Shown: positions 1 through 9,229, counted from the first letter of the stretch. The stretch is DNA of 64,000 nucleotides from DATJPY01 sp035506135 (GCA_035506135.1 DATJPY010000095.1:10200-74199), one strand, 5' to 3'. The notes: generated by a model from the letters alone, not told the origin. Numbers and translations: made by a program.

Positions 1-1373
1 GCGGTGCCACGGCCGGCATGGCCTTCGAGGCGCTGAACCACGCCGGGCACCTCTCGACACCGATCCGCGTCGTCCTGAACGACAACGGCATGGCCATCGC
101 GCCGAACGTGGGCGGCCTGGCCCGGAGCGGTGACGTGCGCGGCTACACCTCTGCCCTGGGCTTCGGCTATCTCGGCCCCGTCGATGGCCACGACCTGGGC
201 GCGCTGCTCGACGCGCTGGTCGCCCTTCGCGCCGCGCGCGGGCCGAGCCTCCTGCACGTGCGCACGCGCAAGGGCTGCGGCTACCCGCCGGCCGAGGCCG
301 ATCCCTTCGGCTGGCATGCGACGGCTCCCTTCGAGCGAGCGACCGGCGCTCGCCGCTCCGGCCCGCCGGGCGGTGCTCCGACCTGGACGGCCGTCTTCGC
401 CGAAGCGCTGGCGCACCTCGCCGATCGCGACCCGCGCGTCGTCGCCATCACCGCGGCGATGCCCGACGGCACCGGCCTCGATCGCTTCGCCCGGCGCCAT
501 CCCGGCCGCGTCTACGACGTGGGGATCGCCGAGCAGCACGCGGTCACGTTCGCGGCGGGGCTCGCGGCCGAAGGCCTGCGGCCGGTCTGCGCGATCTACT
601 CGACGTTCCTGCAGCGCGCCTTCGACCAGCTCGTGCACGACGTCGCGCTGCAGGATCTGCCGGTGACCTTTGCGCTCGACCGCGCCGGCCTGGTCGGGGG
701 CGACGGCCCCACCCACCACGGCGCCTTCGACCTCGCCTACTTGAGGGTGATCCCCAACTTGGTGGTGGCCGCGCCGCGCGACCCCCAGGAGCTGGCGCGG
801 CTGCTCGCGACGGCGGTCAACTCCGGCCGCCCGTTCGCAGTGCGCTTCCCGCGCGGGGCGGCGTGCGGCGCAGCGCCCGACGCCAACTCGGCGCCGCTCC
901 CGATCGGGCGCGGGGAGCTGCTGCGCGAGGGCGACGACGTCGCGCTGGTCGGGATCGGCAAGGCGGTCCCGGCCGCAGCCGCGGCGGCGGATCAGCTCGC
1001 GCAGCGCCGCGTGTCCGCGGCGGTGGTGGACGCGCGCTTCGCGAAGCCGCTGGACGCCGACCTGCTGTGCGAGGTCGCCGAGCGCTGCCGGCTCGTCGTC
1101 ACGGTCGAGGACCACGCGCTGGCCGGTGGGCTCGGGAGCGGCGTGCTCGAGCTCCTGGCGGATCGCGGGGTCGAGGCCCGGGTGAGGCGCCTCGGCCTGC
1201 CGGACTGCTTCATCGACCACGACGACGTCGACGCGCAGTGGCGCGAGGCCGGGATCGATGCCGCGTCGATCGCTGCCGCGGCACACGCCGGGCTCGAGGC
1301 CCGCCCGCGCGGCGCCGCGCGCCGCCGCGCGCTGCGTCCGCTCGCCGTCGTCGCCGGAGCCGGCGATGGCTGA
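1..1373 (+). CDS. dxs: 1-deoxy-D-xylulose-5-phosphate synthase, 5' truncated by window edge
   Basis: Thiamine-diphosphate enzyme making DXP from pyruvate and glyceraldehyde-3-phosphate, first step of the MEP isoprenoid pathway. The frame is open from the first bases. The visible protein begins at the T-A-G-M-A-F-E-A-L stretch that lies about 160 residues into complete DXS, so the N-terminal quarter is missing only because the window starts here. Seen: LNDNGMAIAPNVGG, the transketolase-type GIAEQHAVTFAAGL around the catalytic Glu, DRAGLVGGDGPTHHG, and a complete C-terminal transketolase domain. The stop overlaps the hpnD start by 8 bases, which ties this copy to hopanoid synthesis. Whether a second dxs exists elsewhere cannot be seen. 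Confidence 0.95.
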   Translation, partial: GATAGMAFEALNHAGHLSTPIRVVLNDNGMAIAPNVGGLARSGDVRGYTSALGFGYLGPVDGHDLGALLDALVALRAARGPSLLHVRTRKGCGYPPAEADPFGWHATAPFERATGARRSGPPGGAPTWTAVFAEALAHLADRDPRVVAITAAMPDGTGLDRFARRHPGRVYDVGIAEQHAVTFAAGLAAEGLRPVCAIYSTFLQRAFDQLVHDVALQDLPVTFALDRAGLVGGDGPTHHGAFDLAYLRVIPNLVVAAPRDPQELARLLATAVNSGRPFAVRFPRGAACGAAPDANSAPLPIGRGELLREGDDVALVGIGKAVPAAAAAADQLAQRRVSAAVVDARFAKPLDADLLCEVAERCRLVVTVEDHALAGGLGSGVLELLADRGVEARVRRLGLPDCFIDHDDVDAQWREAGIDAASIAAAAHAGLEARPRGAARRRALRPLAVVAGAGDG

Positions 1374-2241
1374 CGAGCGGCTCGACGCGCGCGTGCTCGC
1401 AGCCTACGACCACTGCGCCGACGTCACGCGGCGCAGCGGCTCGAGCTTCGCCGCGGCGTTCTGGATGCTGCCTCGCCCGAGGCGTCGCGCGATCCACGCG
1501 GTCTACGCCTTCTGCCGGCTGGCCGACGACATCGCCGACGACCCTTCCGTCCGGGGCGATCGCGAGCGGCTGCTCGAACGCTGGCGCTCCGAGCTCGACG
1601 CGGCCTACCACGGCTCGGCCGAGCACCCGATCGGGGTCGCCCTCGGCGACGCCGTGCAGCGCTTCGACCTGCCGCAGGACGTCTTCCTCGACCTGCTGCG
1701 CGGGATCGAGTCCGATCTGCGCGGCGAGCCGATGCTCCGCTTCGACGATCTCCGCCGCTACTGCTACCGCGTGGCGTCGACGGTCGGGCTGCTACTGGTC
1801 CGGGTGCTGGAGGCGCGGGATCCGCGCTCGCTCGACTACGCCGCGCACATGGGGATCGCGGTCCAGCTCACCAACGTGCTGCGCGACGTCGGCGAGGACG
1901 CCGCCAGCGGCCGCGTCTACCTGGCGCGCGAGGACCTGCTCCGCTTCGGCGTCGACGAGTCGGACCTGGCCCGCCGCCAGCTCACCGAGCCGATCCGCCT
2001 GCTGCTCGCGCTCTACGCCGAGCGCGCGCGCATCGAGTACGAGCGCGCCGGAGCGGCCCTGCCCGAGCCGGATCGACACGCGCTGCGGCCGGCCGAGGCG
2101 ATGGGGCGCATCTACCGGCGCTTGCTCGAGACGATGTACGAGCGCGGCTTCCCGTGCCTCGAGCGCCCGCTGCGGCTCTCGCGGCCGCGGCGCCTCGCGA
2201 TCGCCGCCGGCGCCTGGCTCGGGCTCGGGGCCGCCGCATGA
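1366..2241 (+). CDS. hpnD: presqualene diphosphate synthase HpnD
   Basis: Condenses two farnesyl diphosphates to presqualene diphosphate, first of the three HpnD/HpnC/HpnE steps to squalene. 291 residues, normal for the squalene/phytoene synthase family. Two Mg-binding Asp motifs are present: DDIAD at 54-58 and DVGED at 174-178, the latter within QLTNVLRDVGEDAASGRVYL. The DVFLDLLRGIESDL and YCYRVASTVGL stretches favour HpnD over HpnC. ATG at 1366 was chosen because it overlaps the dxs stop and the conserved N-terminus starts just after it; an earlier in-frame ATG lies deep inside dxs. It overlaps fni by 4 bases. Confidence 0.9.
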   Translation: MADERLDARVLAAYDHCADVTRRSGSSFAAAFWMLPRPRRRAIHAVYAFCRLADDIADDPSVRGDRERLLERWRSELDAAYHGSAEHPIGVALGDAVQRFDLPQDVFLDLLRGIESDLRGEPMLRFDDLRRYCYRVASTVGLLLVRVLEARDPRSLDYAAHMGIAVQLTNVLRDVGEDAASGRVYLAREDLLRFGVDESDLARRQLTEPIRLLLALYAERARIEYERAGAALPEPDRHALRPAEAMGRIYRRLLETMYERGFPCLERPLRLSRPRRLAIAAGAWLGLGAAA

Positions 2242-3317
2242 GCGGGATCGGCGAGCGCAAGCTCTCGCACCTGGAGCTCTGCGCCACGCGCGACGTGGAG
2301 TCGCACGCCTCCACGCTGCTCGACGAGGTCCACCTGCTGCACGAGGCGCTGCCGGAGCTCTCGGCCGCCGAGGTAGACCCGTCGGTCGAGCTGCTGGGCC
2401 GCCGGCTGCACGCTCCCATCCTGATATCCGGCATGACCGGAGGCGCGCCGGCCGCGCGCGAGGTGAACCGCGCGCTCGCGACGGCCGCCCAGAAGCTCGG
2501 GCTCGGCATGGGCGTCGGCTCGCAGCGCGCCATGCTGGTGGATCCGGCGTGCGCGGACAGCTACCGGGTGCGCGACGCGGCGCCCGACATCCTGCTGCTC
2601 GCCAACATCGGGGCGGTGCAGGCGCGCGAGGCGGGTCCGTCGCGCGTGGCCGCGCTGGTCGAGGACATCGGCGCGGACGCCCTCTGCGTCCACCTGAACC
2701 CGGCTCAGGAGCTGGTGCAGGACGAGGGCGACCGCGACTTCCGAGGCTGCGTGCGCGCGATCGAGCGCCTGGTGCGCGAGCTGCGCGGGCGGGTCGTGGT
2801 CAAGGAGACCGGATGCGGCCTCGGTCCCGCCGCGCTCGCGAGGCTGGGAGAGGTCGGCGTCGCCACCGTCGACGTCTCGGGCGCCGGCGGCACGACCTGG
2901 ACGGGCGTGGAGGCGCTGCGCGGCTCGGCGCGCCAGCGCGCGCTCGGCCAGGAGCTGCGCGAGTGGGGCATTCCGACGGCGGCCGCCATCGTCTACGCGC
3001 GCCGCGCGGGGATGCGCGTCATCGCGTCGGGCGGGCTCCGCGGCGCGCTGGACGTAGTCCGTGCGCTCGCGCTCGGGGCCGACGCCGCATCGCTGGCACT
3101 CCCCTTCCTGCGCGCCTACGCGCAGGGCGGCGAGCGCGGAGTCCTCGAGCTGGCCGAGCGCATCGCGGAGGGCGTGCGGGCCCTCCTGCTCCTGACCGGC
3201 GCGCGCCGTCCCGAGGCGCTGCGGTCGCTTCCCCGGCGGCTCGGCTCCCGCCTGCGGAGCTGGGTCGAGGACGGCCCGGCGACGGCGGGCGCGGCGGCCG
3301 CCCGGCACGCGAACTGA
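2238..3317 (+). CDS. fni: type 2 isopentenyl-diphosphate delta-isomerase (FMN-dependent)
   Basis: Interconverts IPP and DMAPP with FMN and NADPH, supplying the allylic primer for prenyl chain growth. 359 residues, typical of Idi-2. Conserved segments in order: GERKLSHLEL near the N-terminus, ILISGMTGGA, GVGSQRAML, HLNPAQELVQDEGDRDFRG, VVKETGCGLG, VDVSGAGGTTWTGVEALR and a glycine-rich FMN phosphate site (IASGGLRGALDV). The start is the ATG inside an ATGA overlap with hpnD. Type 2 isomerase within a hopanoid operon balances the IPP:DMAPP ratio for the polyprenyl synthase downstream. Confidence 0.93.
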   Translation: MSGIGERKLSHLELCATRDVESHASTLLDEVHLLHEALPELSAAEVDPSVELLGRRLHAPILISGMTGGAPAAREVNRALATAAQKLGLGMGVGSQRAMLVDPACADSYRVRDAAPDILLLANIGAVQAREAGPSRVAALVEDIGADALCVHLNPAQELVQDEGDRDFRGCVRAIERLVRELRGRVVVKETGCGLGPAALARLGEVGVATVDVSGAGGTTWTGVEALRGSARQRALGQELREWGIPTAAAIVYARRAGMRVIASGGLRGALDVVRALALGADAASLALPFLRAYAQGGERGVLELAERIAEGVRALLLLTGARRPEALRSLPRRLGSRLRSWVEDGPATAGAAAARHAN

Positions 3318-3339
3318 CCGATGCGGCCCGAGCGGTCAG
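3314..3339 (+). promoter_or_regulatory. 7-bp inverted repeat with 12-bp spacer at the fni stop, upstream of tetR
   Basis: CTGACCG at 3314-3320 and CGGTCAG at 3333-3339 form a perfect dyad spanning the fni stop codon, about 100 bases before the tetR start. No U-tract follows, so it is not a convincing intrinsic terminator. Size and place would suit a TetR-type operator for an internal promoter, but no clear -35/-10 was seen and this is inference. Confidence 0.35.
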
Positions 3340-3442
3340 CAGTTGCGGTTGTTGGATCGCGGCCGAGTTGAAATCCTCTGGCGCAACCGCGCGTCCGCCG
3401 GACCCGGCCCCGCGCCCGCGGAGCCGGGAGGAGGGGTCGACC

Positions 3443-4102
3443 GTGGAGCCGAGCGCCTCGACACCCCGCGTGCACGCCGTCCACGCGAAGCCGCCGTCCC
3501 GCACCCATCGGGACCGCAAGGCCGACACGCAGTCGCGTATCCTCGACGCCGCGGTCGCGCTGTTCGCCGCGCACGGCTACGACGGCACCAGCATCTCCGC
3601 GATCGCCGCCCGAGCCGGGGTGAGCCGCGGAGCGGTGTTCTGGCACTTCACCGACAAGGACCAGCTCTTCCAGGAGTCGTTCCGCTGCATGCTGGTCCCG
3701 TTCGTCGAGCAGCTCAAGGCCACCATCGACCACATCGACCCCCGCAAGCGGCTGTTCGAGCTGTTCGACGTCTACGAGCGCTTCGTCGCGCAGCACCGCG
3801 AGACGATCGAGTCGATCGTGCGCTGGGTACTCGAGTCGCCGACGCTCCGCGCGCGGCTGCAGCGGCCGCTCCTGGCCCTGGTCGACGAGTTCGTGCGCGA
3901 CGTGCGCGCCTCGCTCCAGGAGCTCGTCGACGACGACGGCGAGGCGGCTGCGCTGGCGGCCGCGCTCAGCTCCGCGCTGCACGGGAACCTGCTGCTCTCG
4001 CTGCTCGACGCCAACGAGGAGCGGCGCGCGCTGCGCCGGGTGGGTCTGCGCCTCATCGCCGAGCGGGTGCTGTCGCCCCTCGATCCGTCCCGGCAGCAGT
4101 GA
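3443..4102 (+). CDS. TetR/AcrR family transcriptional regulator inside hopanoid operon
   Basis: 219-residue regulator. The N-terminal helix-turn-helix at about residues 31-75 is clear (RILDAAVALFAAHGYDGTSI, AGVSRGAVFWHF then DKDQLF), followed by an all-helical ligand-binding domain without recognisable ligand specificity. GTG at 3443 was chosen because a strong Shine-Dalgarno stretch, GGGAGGAGGGG (3426-3436), sits 6 bases upstream and the conserved HTH follows. The hpnC GTG start overlaps its stop, so it is co-translated with the pathway. Location suggests it senses an isoprenoid, membrane or lipid signal and controls the operon including itself; this is inferred from context only. Confidence 0.85.
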   Translation: MEPSASTPRVHAVHAKPPSRTHRDRKADTQSRILDAAVALFAAHGYDGTSISAIAARAGVSRGAVFWHFTDKDQLFQESFRCMLVPFVEQLKATIDHIDPRKRLFELFDVYERFVAQHRETIESIVRWVLESPTLRARLQRPLLALVDEFVRDVRASLQELVDDDGEAAALAAALSSALHGNLLLSLLDANEERRALRRVGLRLIAERVLSPLDPSRQQ

Positions 4103-4986
4103 ACGGGCTGGCATCGAGCACCCGCGCGGCGAGCGCGGGCTCCGGCGACGTGCCGCTCGCCGCCGCCGCGGTGCTGGCGCGGGCGGGCGGCGAGAACTTC
4201 CCGGTCGCGCTCCGCCTGCTCCCGCGGAGCGCGCGCCGCGACCTGCTGGCCCTCTACGGCTTCGCGCGTCTGGTCGACGACCTCGGCGACGAGGCGCCCG
4301 GCGACCGGCTCGCGGCGCTCGACGCGGTCGAGGCGGACCTCGACCGCGCCTATCGCGGCGCGGCGCGCCACCCGCTGCTCCGCCGCCTCGAGCCGGTGCT
4401 GCGCCGGCACGATCTGCCGCGCGAGCCCTTCGCGGCGCTGATCGAGGCGAATCGGCGCGACCAGCTCGTGCATCGCTATCCGAGCTGGGAGGCGCTGCGG
4501 GGCTACTGCGCCCTCTCGGCCGATCCGGTGGGCCGCCTGGTGCTGCGCGTGTTCGGGGCGGCGACTCCGGCGCGCGATCTCCTGTCGGACTCGATCTGCA
4601 GCGCGCTCCAGCTCATCGAGCACTGCCAGGACGTCGCCGAGGATCGCGGCCGCGGCCGCGTCTACCTGCCGGCGGAGGATCTCGACCGCTTCGGATGCGT
4701 GGAGGGCGATCTCGCCGCCTCGCCGGCGCCCGCCGCCCTCCGCGCCGCGATTGCCTTCGAGGTCGCGCGCGCACGTGACCTCCTCGCACTCGGAGAGCCG
4801 CTGCTCGGCGAGCTGCGGGGCTCCGCACGCCTCGCGGTGGCGGGCTTCGCAGCCGGCGGCCACGCCGCCTGCGACAGCCTCGAGCGCGCGGGCTTCGACC
4901 CCGGCGCCGGCCGCGCGCGCCGGCGCGACGTTGCGCGCTGGATGATCCGGCTCCTGCGCCGCTCGCGGCCGCGAGGAACTGCGTGA
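4099..4986 (+). CDS. hpnC: hydroxysqualene synthase HpnC
   Basis: Converts presqualene diphosphate to hydroxysqualene. 295 residues of the squalene/phytoene synthase fold. The GGENFPVALRLLPRSARRDL opening, the DDLGD first Asp motif (60-64), ALIEANRRDQ, SADPVGRLVLRVFG and ICSALQLIEHCQDVAED (second motif D178-D182) are characteristic of HpnC rather than HpnD. The GTG start overlaps the tetR TGA (GTGA), and the stop overlaps hpnE the same way, so translation is coupled along the operon. Its separation from hpnD by fni and tetR is unlike the usual hpnC-hpnD adjacency. Confidence 0.88.
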   Translation: MNGLASSTRAASAGSGDVPLAAAAVLARAGGENFPVALRLLPRSARRDLLALYGFARLVDDLGDEAPGDRLAALDAVEADLDRAYRGAARHPLLRRLEPVLRRHDLPREPFAALIEANRRDQLVHRYPSWEALRGYCALSADPVGRLVLRVFGAATPARDLLSDSICSALQLIEHCQDVAEDRGRGRVYLPAEDLDRFGCVEGDLAASPAPAALRAAIAFEVARARDLLALGEPLLGELRGSARLAVAGFAAGGHAACDSLERAGFDPGAGRARRRDVARWMIRLLRRSRPRGTA

Positions 4987-6347
4987 GCGCACCGCACGTC
5001 GCAGTCGTCGGTGGCGGGCTCGCCGGCCTGAGCGCGGCGATCGCGTGCGCGGACGCGGGCGCGCGCGTCTCGCTCTTCGAGGCGCGCGTCCGTCTCGGCG
5101 GCGCCACCTGGTCGGCGTTGCACCAGGGCCTCGAGGTCGACAACGGCCAGCACGTCTTCCTGCGCTGCTGCCACGCCTACCGCGGCTTCCTGAGGCGGCT
5201 CGGCGTCGAAGGCCGCACCGTGCTGCAGGACCGCCTCGCGATCCCCGTCGCGACGCCCGGCGGGCGGATCTCGTGGATCCGCCGCGCGCGCCTGCCGAGC
5301 CCGGCACACCTCGCGCCGAGCCTGCTGCGCTTCGCGCCGCTTCCGCTCGCCGCGCGGCTGCGCGCGGCCCGGACTGCGCAGCGCCTCGCGCGCCTCGACC
5401 TCGGCGATCCGGCGCTCGACGCCCGTCGGTTCGGCGACTGGCTCGCCGAGCAGGGCGAGGGCGACGCCGCCATCGACGGCTTCTGGGACCTCCTGGTGCG
5501 CCCGACCGTGAACCTGCCCGCGCGCGACGCCTCGCTCGCGCTCGCGACGAAGGTCTTCCAGACGGGGCTCTTCACCGCGCCGGATGCGTCCGACCTCGGC
5601 TACGCGACGGTGCCGCTCCAGGCGCTGCACGCGGAGCCGGCCGCCGCCGCACTCGCGACGGCCGGCGCGAGCGTCCACCTGCGAAGCCGCGCCACCCGCA
5701 TCGCTGCAGTGCACGGGGGACGCCCCGCGCTCTGGGTCGGCGGCGAGCGCGTCGGTGCCGACGCGGTGGTCCTGGCCGCTCCGCCCGACGCAGCGGCCGA
5801 TCTGCTTCCGCCCGAGGCGGGTGTCGACACGTCCGCCCTCCTGCGCCTCGGTGCGTCGCCGATCGTGAATCTCCACGTGGTGTTCGACCGGCGCGTCCTG
5901 TCGCTGCCGTTCGTCGCCGGAATCGGCACGCCCCTCCAGTGGATCTTCGACCGCACGCGCGCGGCGGGGCTCGAGCGCGGCCAGTACCTCGCGGTGTCGC
6001 TCTCCGCTGCGGACGAGTGGGTGGGGCGATCGACCCGCGAGCTGCGCGAGGTCTTCCTCCCCGCCTTCGAGGCGCTGCTGCCCGGCGCGCGCGGAGCCCG
6101 CGTCGTGCGCTTCTTCGCGACCTGCGAGCGCGCGGCGACCTTCCGCCAGGCGCCCGGCACCGCGGCCCTGAGACCCCGCGCGGAGACGGCCCAGCCGGGC
6201 CTGCTGCTCGCCGGCGCATGGACCGACACGGGCTGGCCCGCCACCATGGAGGGCGCCGTGCGCAGCGGCCTCGCGGCTGCCCGCGCCGCGCTGCTCGGGC
6301 TCGGGCGCACGCGCGCGCTTCCCGAGCTTCCCGCGGAGGCGGCGTGA
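4983..6347 (+). CDS. hpnE: hydroxysqualene dehydroxylase HpnE
   Basis: FAD-dependent amine-oxidase-fold enzyme that reduces hydroxysqualene to squalene, completing the HpnD/HpnC/HpnE route. 454 residues. The N-terminal Rossmann dinucleotide site is VAVVGGGLAGLSAAIACADAG with an acidic residue closing strand two (LFEAR). VDNGQHVFLRCC and a C-terminal FAD-contact segment (LLLAGAWTDTGWPATMEGAVRSG) match the family. GTG start in a 4-base overlap with hpnC; the stop overlaps the next gene likewise. Likely membrane-associated like its partners, although no transmembrane helix is evident. Confidence 0.9.
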   Translation: MSAPHVAVVGGGLAGLSAAIACADAGARVSLFEARVRLGGATWSALHQGLEVDNGQHVFLRCCHAYRGFLRRLGVEGRTVLQDRLAIPVATPGGRISWIRRARLPSPAHLAPSLLRFAPLPLAARLRAARTAQRLARLDLGDPALDARRFGDWLAEQGEGDAAIDGFWDLLVRPTVNLPARDASLALATKVFQTGLFTAPDASDLGYATVPLQALHAEPAAAALATAGASVHLRSRATRIAAVHGGRPALWVGGERVGADAVVLAAPPDAAADLLPPEAGVDTSALLRLGASPIVNLHVVFDRRVLSLPFVAGIGTPLQWIFDRTRAAGLERGQYLAVSLSAADEWVGRSTRELREVFLPAFEALLPGARGARVVRFFATCERAATFRQAPGTAALRPRAETAQPGLLLAGAWTDTGWPATMEGAVRSGLAAARAALLGLGRTRALPELPAEAA

Positions 6348-7351
6348 CGCCGGCGTCGATGGTGCGCGCGCGCCAGCTCATCGTCCCCGCGCTCGCCGCG
6401 GCCGCCGACGCGCTCTCGCCCGCGCTCCGACACATCGTGGCGTACCACTGGGGCTGGGTCGACGAGGAGGGCAAGCCGGCGCCAGGCGCCGCTGGAAAGG
6501 CGCTGCGCCCGACGCTCGCGATGCTCTCGGCCGAAGCGGTCGGCGCGCCGGCCGAGCGGGCGCGCGCGTGCGCGGCTGCGGTCGAGCTGGTACACGACTT
6601 CACCCTGCTGCACGACGACGTGATGGACGGCGACCGCGAGCGGCGCCACCGCCCGACCGCGTGGACGGTGTTCGGTGTCGGCCCCGCCATCTGTGCGGGC
6701 GATGCGCTCCTGCTCTCGGCGCAGCGCGTCCTGCTCGAGGACCCGGCCGCGGCGCGCAGCGCCGCGCTCGCGGCGCTCTGCGATGCCACCCAGGACGTCA
6801 TCGCCGGCCAGATCCTGGACCTCTCGTTCGAGGGGCGGCTCGACGTCGCGCTCGACGCCTACCTCGACATGGCCGCGCGCAAGACGGGGGCGTTGCTCGG
6901 CTGCTCGGCCTCGATCGGCGCGATCCTGGCCGGCGGGCCGGACGAGTCGGTGCGCGCCCTGCGCGCGTTCGGCGGCGCGCTCGGGCTGGCGTTCCAGGCC
7001 GTCGACGACTGGCTCGGGATCTGGGGCCGGCCGGAGCGCACCGGGAAGCCGGTGGCCAACGACCTGCGCCAGCGCAAGTCCTCGCTTCCGATCGTGCTCG
7101 CGCTCGGCGCGGACGGCGCCGAGTCGCGCGCGCTGCGCGCGCTCCTCGCCTCGCCGGGCCCCCTCGACGAGGACGCCCTGGCGCAGGCCGTCGCGCTCCT
7201 CGATGGATGCGGCGCCGAGACGCGCACGCGGGAGGAGGCCGCGCGCCAGATCGAGATCGCCGGCAGCGCGCTCGCGCGCGCGCCGATCGAGCCCGCCGCG
7301 CGCGAGGAGCTGCTCGAGCTCGCGCGCTTCGTCGTCGAGAGGGAGCTCTGA
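6344..7351 (+). CDS. short-chain trans-polyprenyl diphosphate synthase (FPP/GGPP synthase family)
   Basis: Elongates allylic diphosphates with IPP, presumably supplying farnesyl diphosphate to HpnD. 335 residues. First Asp-rich motif DDVMD at 91-95. The second is DDWLG at 221-225, where the usual last Asp is Gly, as in the DDxxG variant common in actinobacterial-type synthases. GKALRPTLAML and GKPVANDLRQRKSSLP substrate loops are present. The GTG start overlaps hpnE by 4 bases; an ATG five codons later is an alternative. Product length (C15 or C20) cannot be fixed from sequence; FPP is the inference from context. Confidence 0.88.
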   Translation: MTPASMVRARQLIVPALAAAADALSPALRHIVAYHWGWVDEEGKPAPGAAGKALRPTLAMLSAEAVGAPAERARACAAAVELVHDFTLLHDDVMDGDRERRHRPTAWTVFGVGPAICAGDALLLSAQRVLLEDPAAARSAALAALCDATQDVIAGQILDLSFEGRLDVALDAYLDMAARKTGALLGCSASIGAILAGGPDESVRALRAFGGALGLAFQAVDDWLGIWGRPERTGKPVANDLRQRKSSLPIVLALGADGAESRALRALLASPGPLDEDALAQAVALLDGCGAETRTREEAARQIEIAGSALARAPIEPAAREELLELARFVVEREL

Positions 7352-9229
7352 ATGTCGGCCGAGATCGTCCCGCGAGCCCCGGCTCGCCCCACCGCCGCGC
7401 TCTCGCTGGCGCGCGCGAGCGAGCACCTGCTCGCCCTCCAGCACCGCGACGGCTTCTGGAAGGCGGAGCTCGAGACCAACGTCACGATGGAGGCGGAGGA
7501 CCTCCTGCTGCGCGAGTTCCTCGGCATCCGGCGGCCCGAGGAGACGGCGCCGACGGCCGCCTGGATCCGCTCGAAGCAGGCGCCGGACGGCGGCTGGACG
7601 CTCTACCACGGCGGGCCGGCGGACCTCTCGACGACGATCGAGGGATACACCGCGCTGCGTCTGGCGGGCGACCCGGCCGACGCGGCGCACATGCGCCGCG
7701 CGGCCGACCTGGTGCGCGAGCGCGGCGGGATCGAGGGCTCGCGCGTCTTCACGCGCATCTGGCTCGCGCTCTTCGGGCAGTGGTCCTGGGACGACCTGCC
7801 GGCGCTGCCGCCGGAGGTGATCCTGCTGCCGCCCTGGTTCCCGCTGAACGTCTACGACTTCGCCTGCTGGGCGCGCCAGACGATCGTCCCGCTCACGGTG
7901 GTCGCGGCGCACCGGCCGGCGCGGGCGCTGCCCTTCGATCTGGCCGAGCTGCGGACGGGCCGGCGGCAGCCGGGACGGCCGGGGCTCCGCACCTGGGCCG
8001 GCCGCTTCCACGCACTCGACCGCGCGCTGCATCGCTACGAGCGGCGCCCACTGCGGCCGCTGCGCGAGCACGCGCTGCGCCTGTGCGCGGAGTGGATCCT
8101 GCGGCGGCAGGAGGCCGACGGCGGCTGGGGCGGCATCCAACCGCCCTGGGTCTACTCGCTGATGGCGCTCCACCTGCTCGGCTATCCGCTAGATCATCCG
8201 TCGATGAAGCGAGGTCTCGAGGGCCTCGACGGCTTCACCGTCGTCGAGGGCGGCGTGCGGCGGCTCGAGGCGTGCCAGTCGCCGGTCTGGGACACGGCGC
8301 TCGCCGCGGTCGCGCTGCGCGACGCGGGTGTCGCGGCGGACCATCCGGCCCTCGCGCGCAGCGCGCGCTGGCTGCTCGGCGAGGAGATCCGCGTCCCGGG
8401 AGACTGGGCGGTGCGCCGGCCCTCGCTCGCGCCCAGTGGCTGGGCCTTCGAGTTCGCCAACGACAATTATCCCGACATCGACGACACGGCAGAGGTCGTC
8501 CTGGCGCTGCGTGCGGCGCGCGAGCCCGGCGTCGATGCGGCCGTCCAGCGCGCCGTCGCGTGGACCTTCGGCATGCAGTGCCGCGGCGGAGGCTGGGCTG
8601 CCTTCGACGCTGACAACACGCGCGCGCTCTGCGGAGAGCTCCCGTTCTGCGATTTCGGCGAGGTGATCGACCCGCCGAGCGCCGACGTGACGGCGCACGT
8701 GATCGAGATGCTCGCGGAGGAGGGGCTGGCCGGCGATCCGCGCTGCCTCGCGGGCCGCGACTGGCTCCTGCGCGCGCAGGAGCCCGACGGCTCCTGGTTC
8801 GGCCGCTGGGGAGCGAACCACCTCTACGGGACGGGGGCGGCGGTGCCTGCGCTGGTGAAGGTTGGTGTCGCCCCCTCGCACCCGGCGCTGCGCGCCGCGG
8901 TGCGCTGGCTCGTCGCCCATCAGAACCCGGACGGCGGCTGGGGCGAGGACCTGCGCTCGTACGGCGATCCCGAGTGGCGCGGGCGCGGCGACTCGACCGC
9001 GTCGCAGACCGCGTGGGCGCTGCTGGCGCTGCTCGCCGCCGAGCCCCACGGCGAGGCGGTGGAGCGCGGTGTCGCCTGGCTCGCGGAGACGCAGCGTCCC
9101 GACGGCGGCTGGGACGAGCCCCAGTTCACGGGGACCGGCTTTCCCGGCGACTTCTACATTCGCTACCACCTGTACCGGCAGGTGTTCCCGATGATGGCGC
9201 TGGGTCGCTACCTGCGGAGACCGGGATGA
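7352..9229 (+). CDS. shc: squalene-hopene cyclase
   Basis: Membrane-associated class II cyclase converting squalene to hopene and hopanol. 625 residues, family length. The protonating DxDD motif is D375-I-D-D378 (PDIDDTAE). Several QW repeats (QxxxGxW type) are visible: QAPDGGW, QEADGGW, QEPDGSW, QNPDGGW and QRPDGGW. The C-terminus ends in the typical TGFPGDFYIRYHLYRQVFPMMA region. The ATG directly abuts the preceding stop, and the stop overlaps hpnG in ATGA. Central enzyme of this operon. Confidence 0.96.
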   Translation: MSAEIVPRAPARPTAALSLARASEHLLALQHRDGFWKAELETNVTMEAEDLLLREFLGIRRPEETAPTAAWIRSKQAPDGGWTLYHGGPADLSTTIEGYTALRLAGDPADAAHMRRAADLVRERGGIEGSRVFTRIWLALFGQWSWDDLPALPPEVILLPPWFPLNVYDFACWARQTIVPLTVVAAHRPARALPFDLAELRTGRRQPGRPGLRTWAGRFHALDRALHRYERRPLRPLREHALRLCAEWILRRQEADGGWGGIQPPWVYSLMALHLLGYPLDHPSMKRGLEGLDGFTVVEGGVRRLEACQSPVWDTALAAVALRDAGVAADHPALARSARWLLGEEIRVPGDWAVRRPSLAPSGWAFEFANDNYPDIDDTAEVVLALRAAREPGVDAAVQRAVAWTFGMQCRGGGWAAFDADNTRALCGELPFCDFGEVIDPPSADVTAHVIEMLAEEGLAGDPRCLAGRDWLLRAQEPDGSWFGRWGANHLYGTGAAVPALVKVGVAPSHPALRAAVRWLVAHQNPDGGWGEDLRSYGDPEWRGRGDSTASQTAWALLALLAAEPHGEAVERGVAWLAETQRPDGGWDEPQFTGTGFPGDFYIRYHLYRQVFPMMALGRYLRRPG

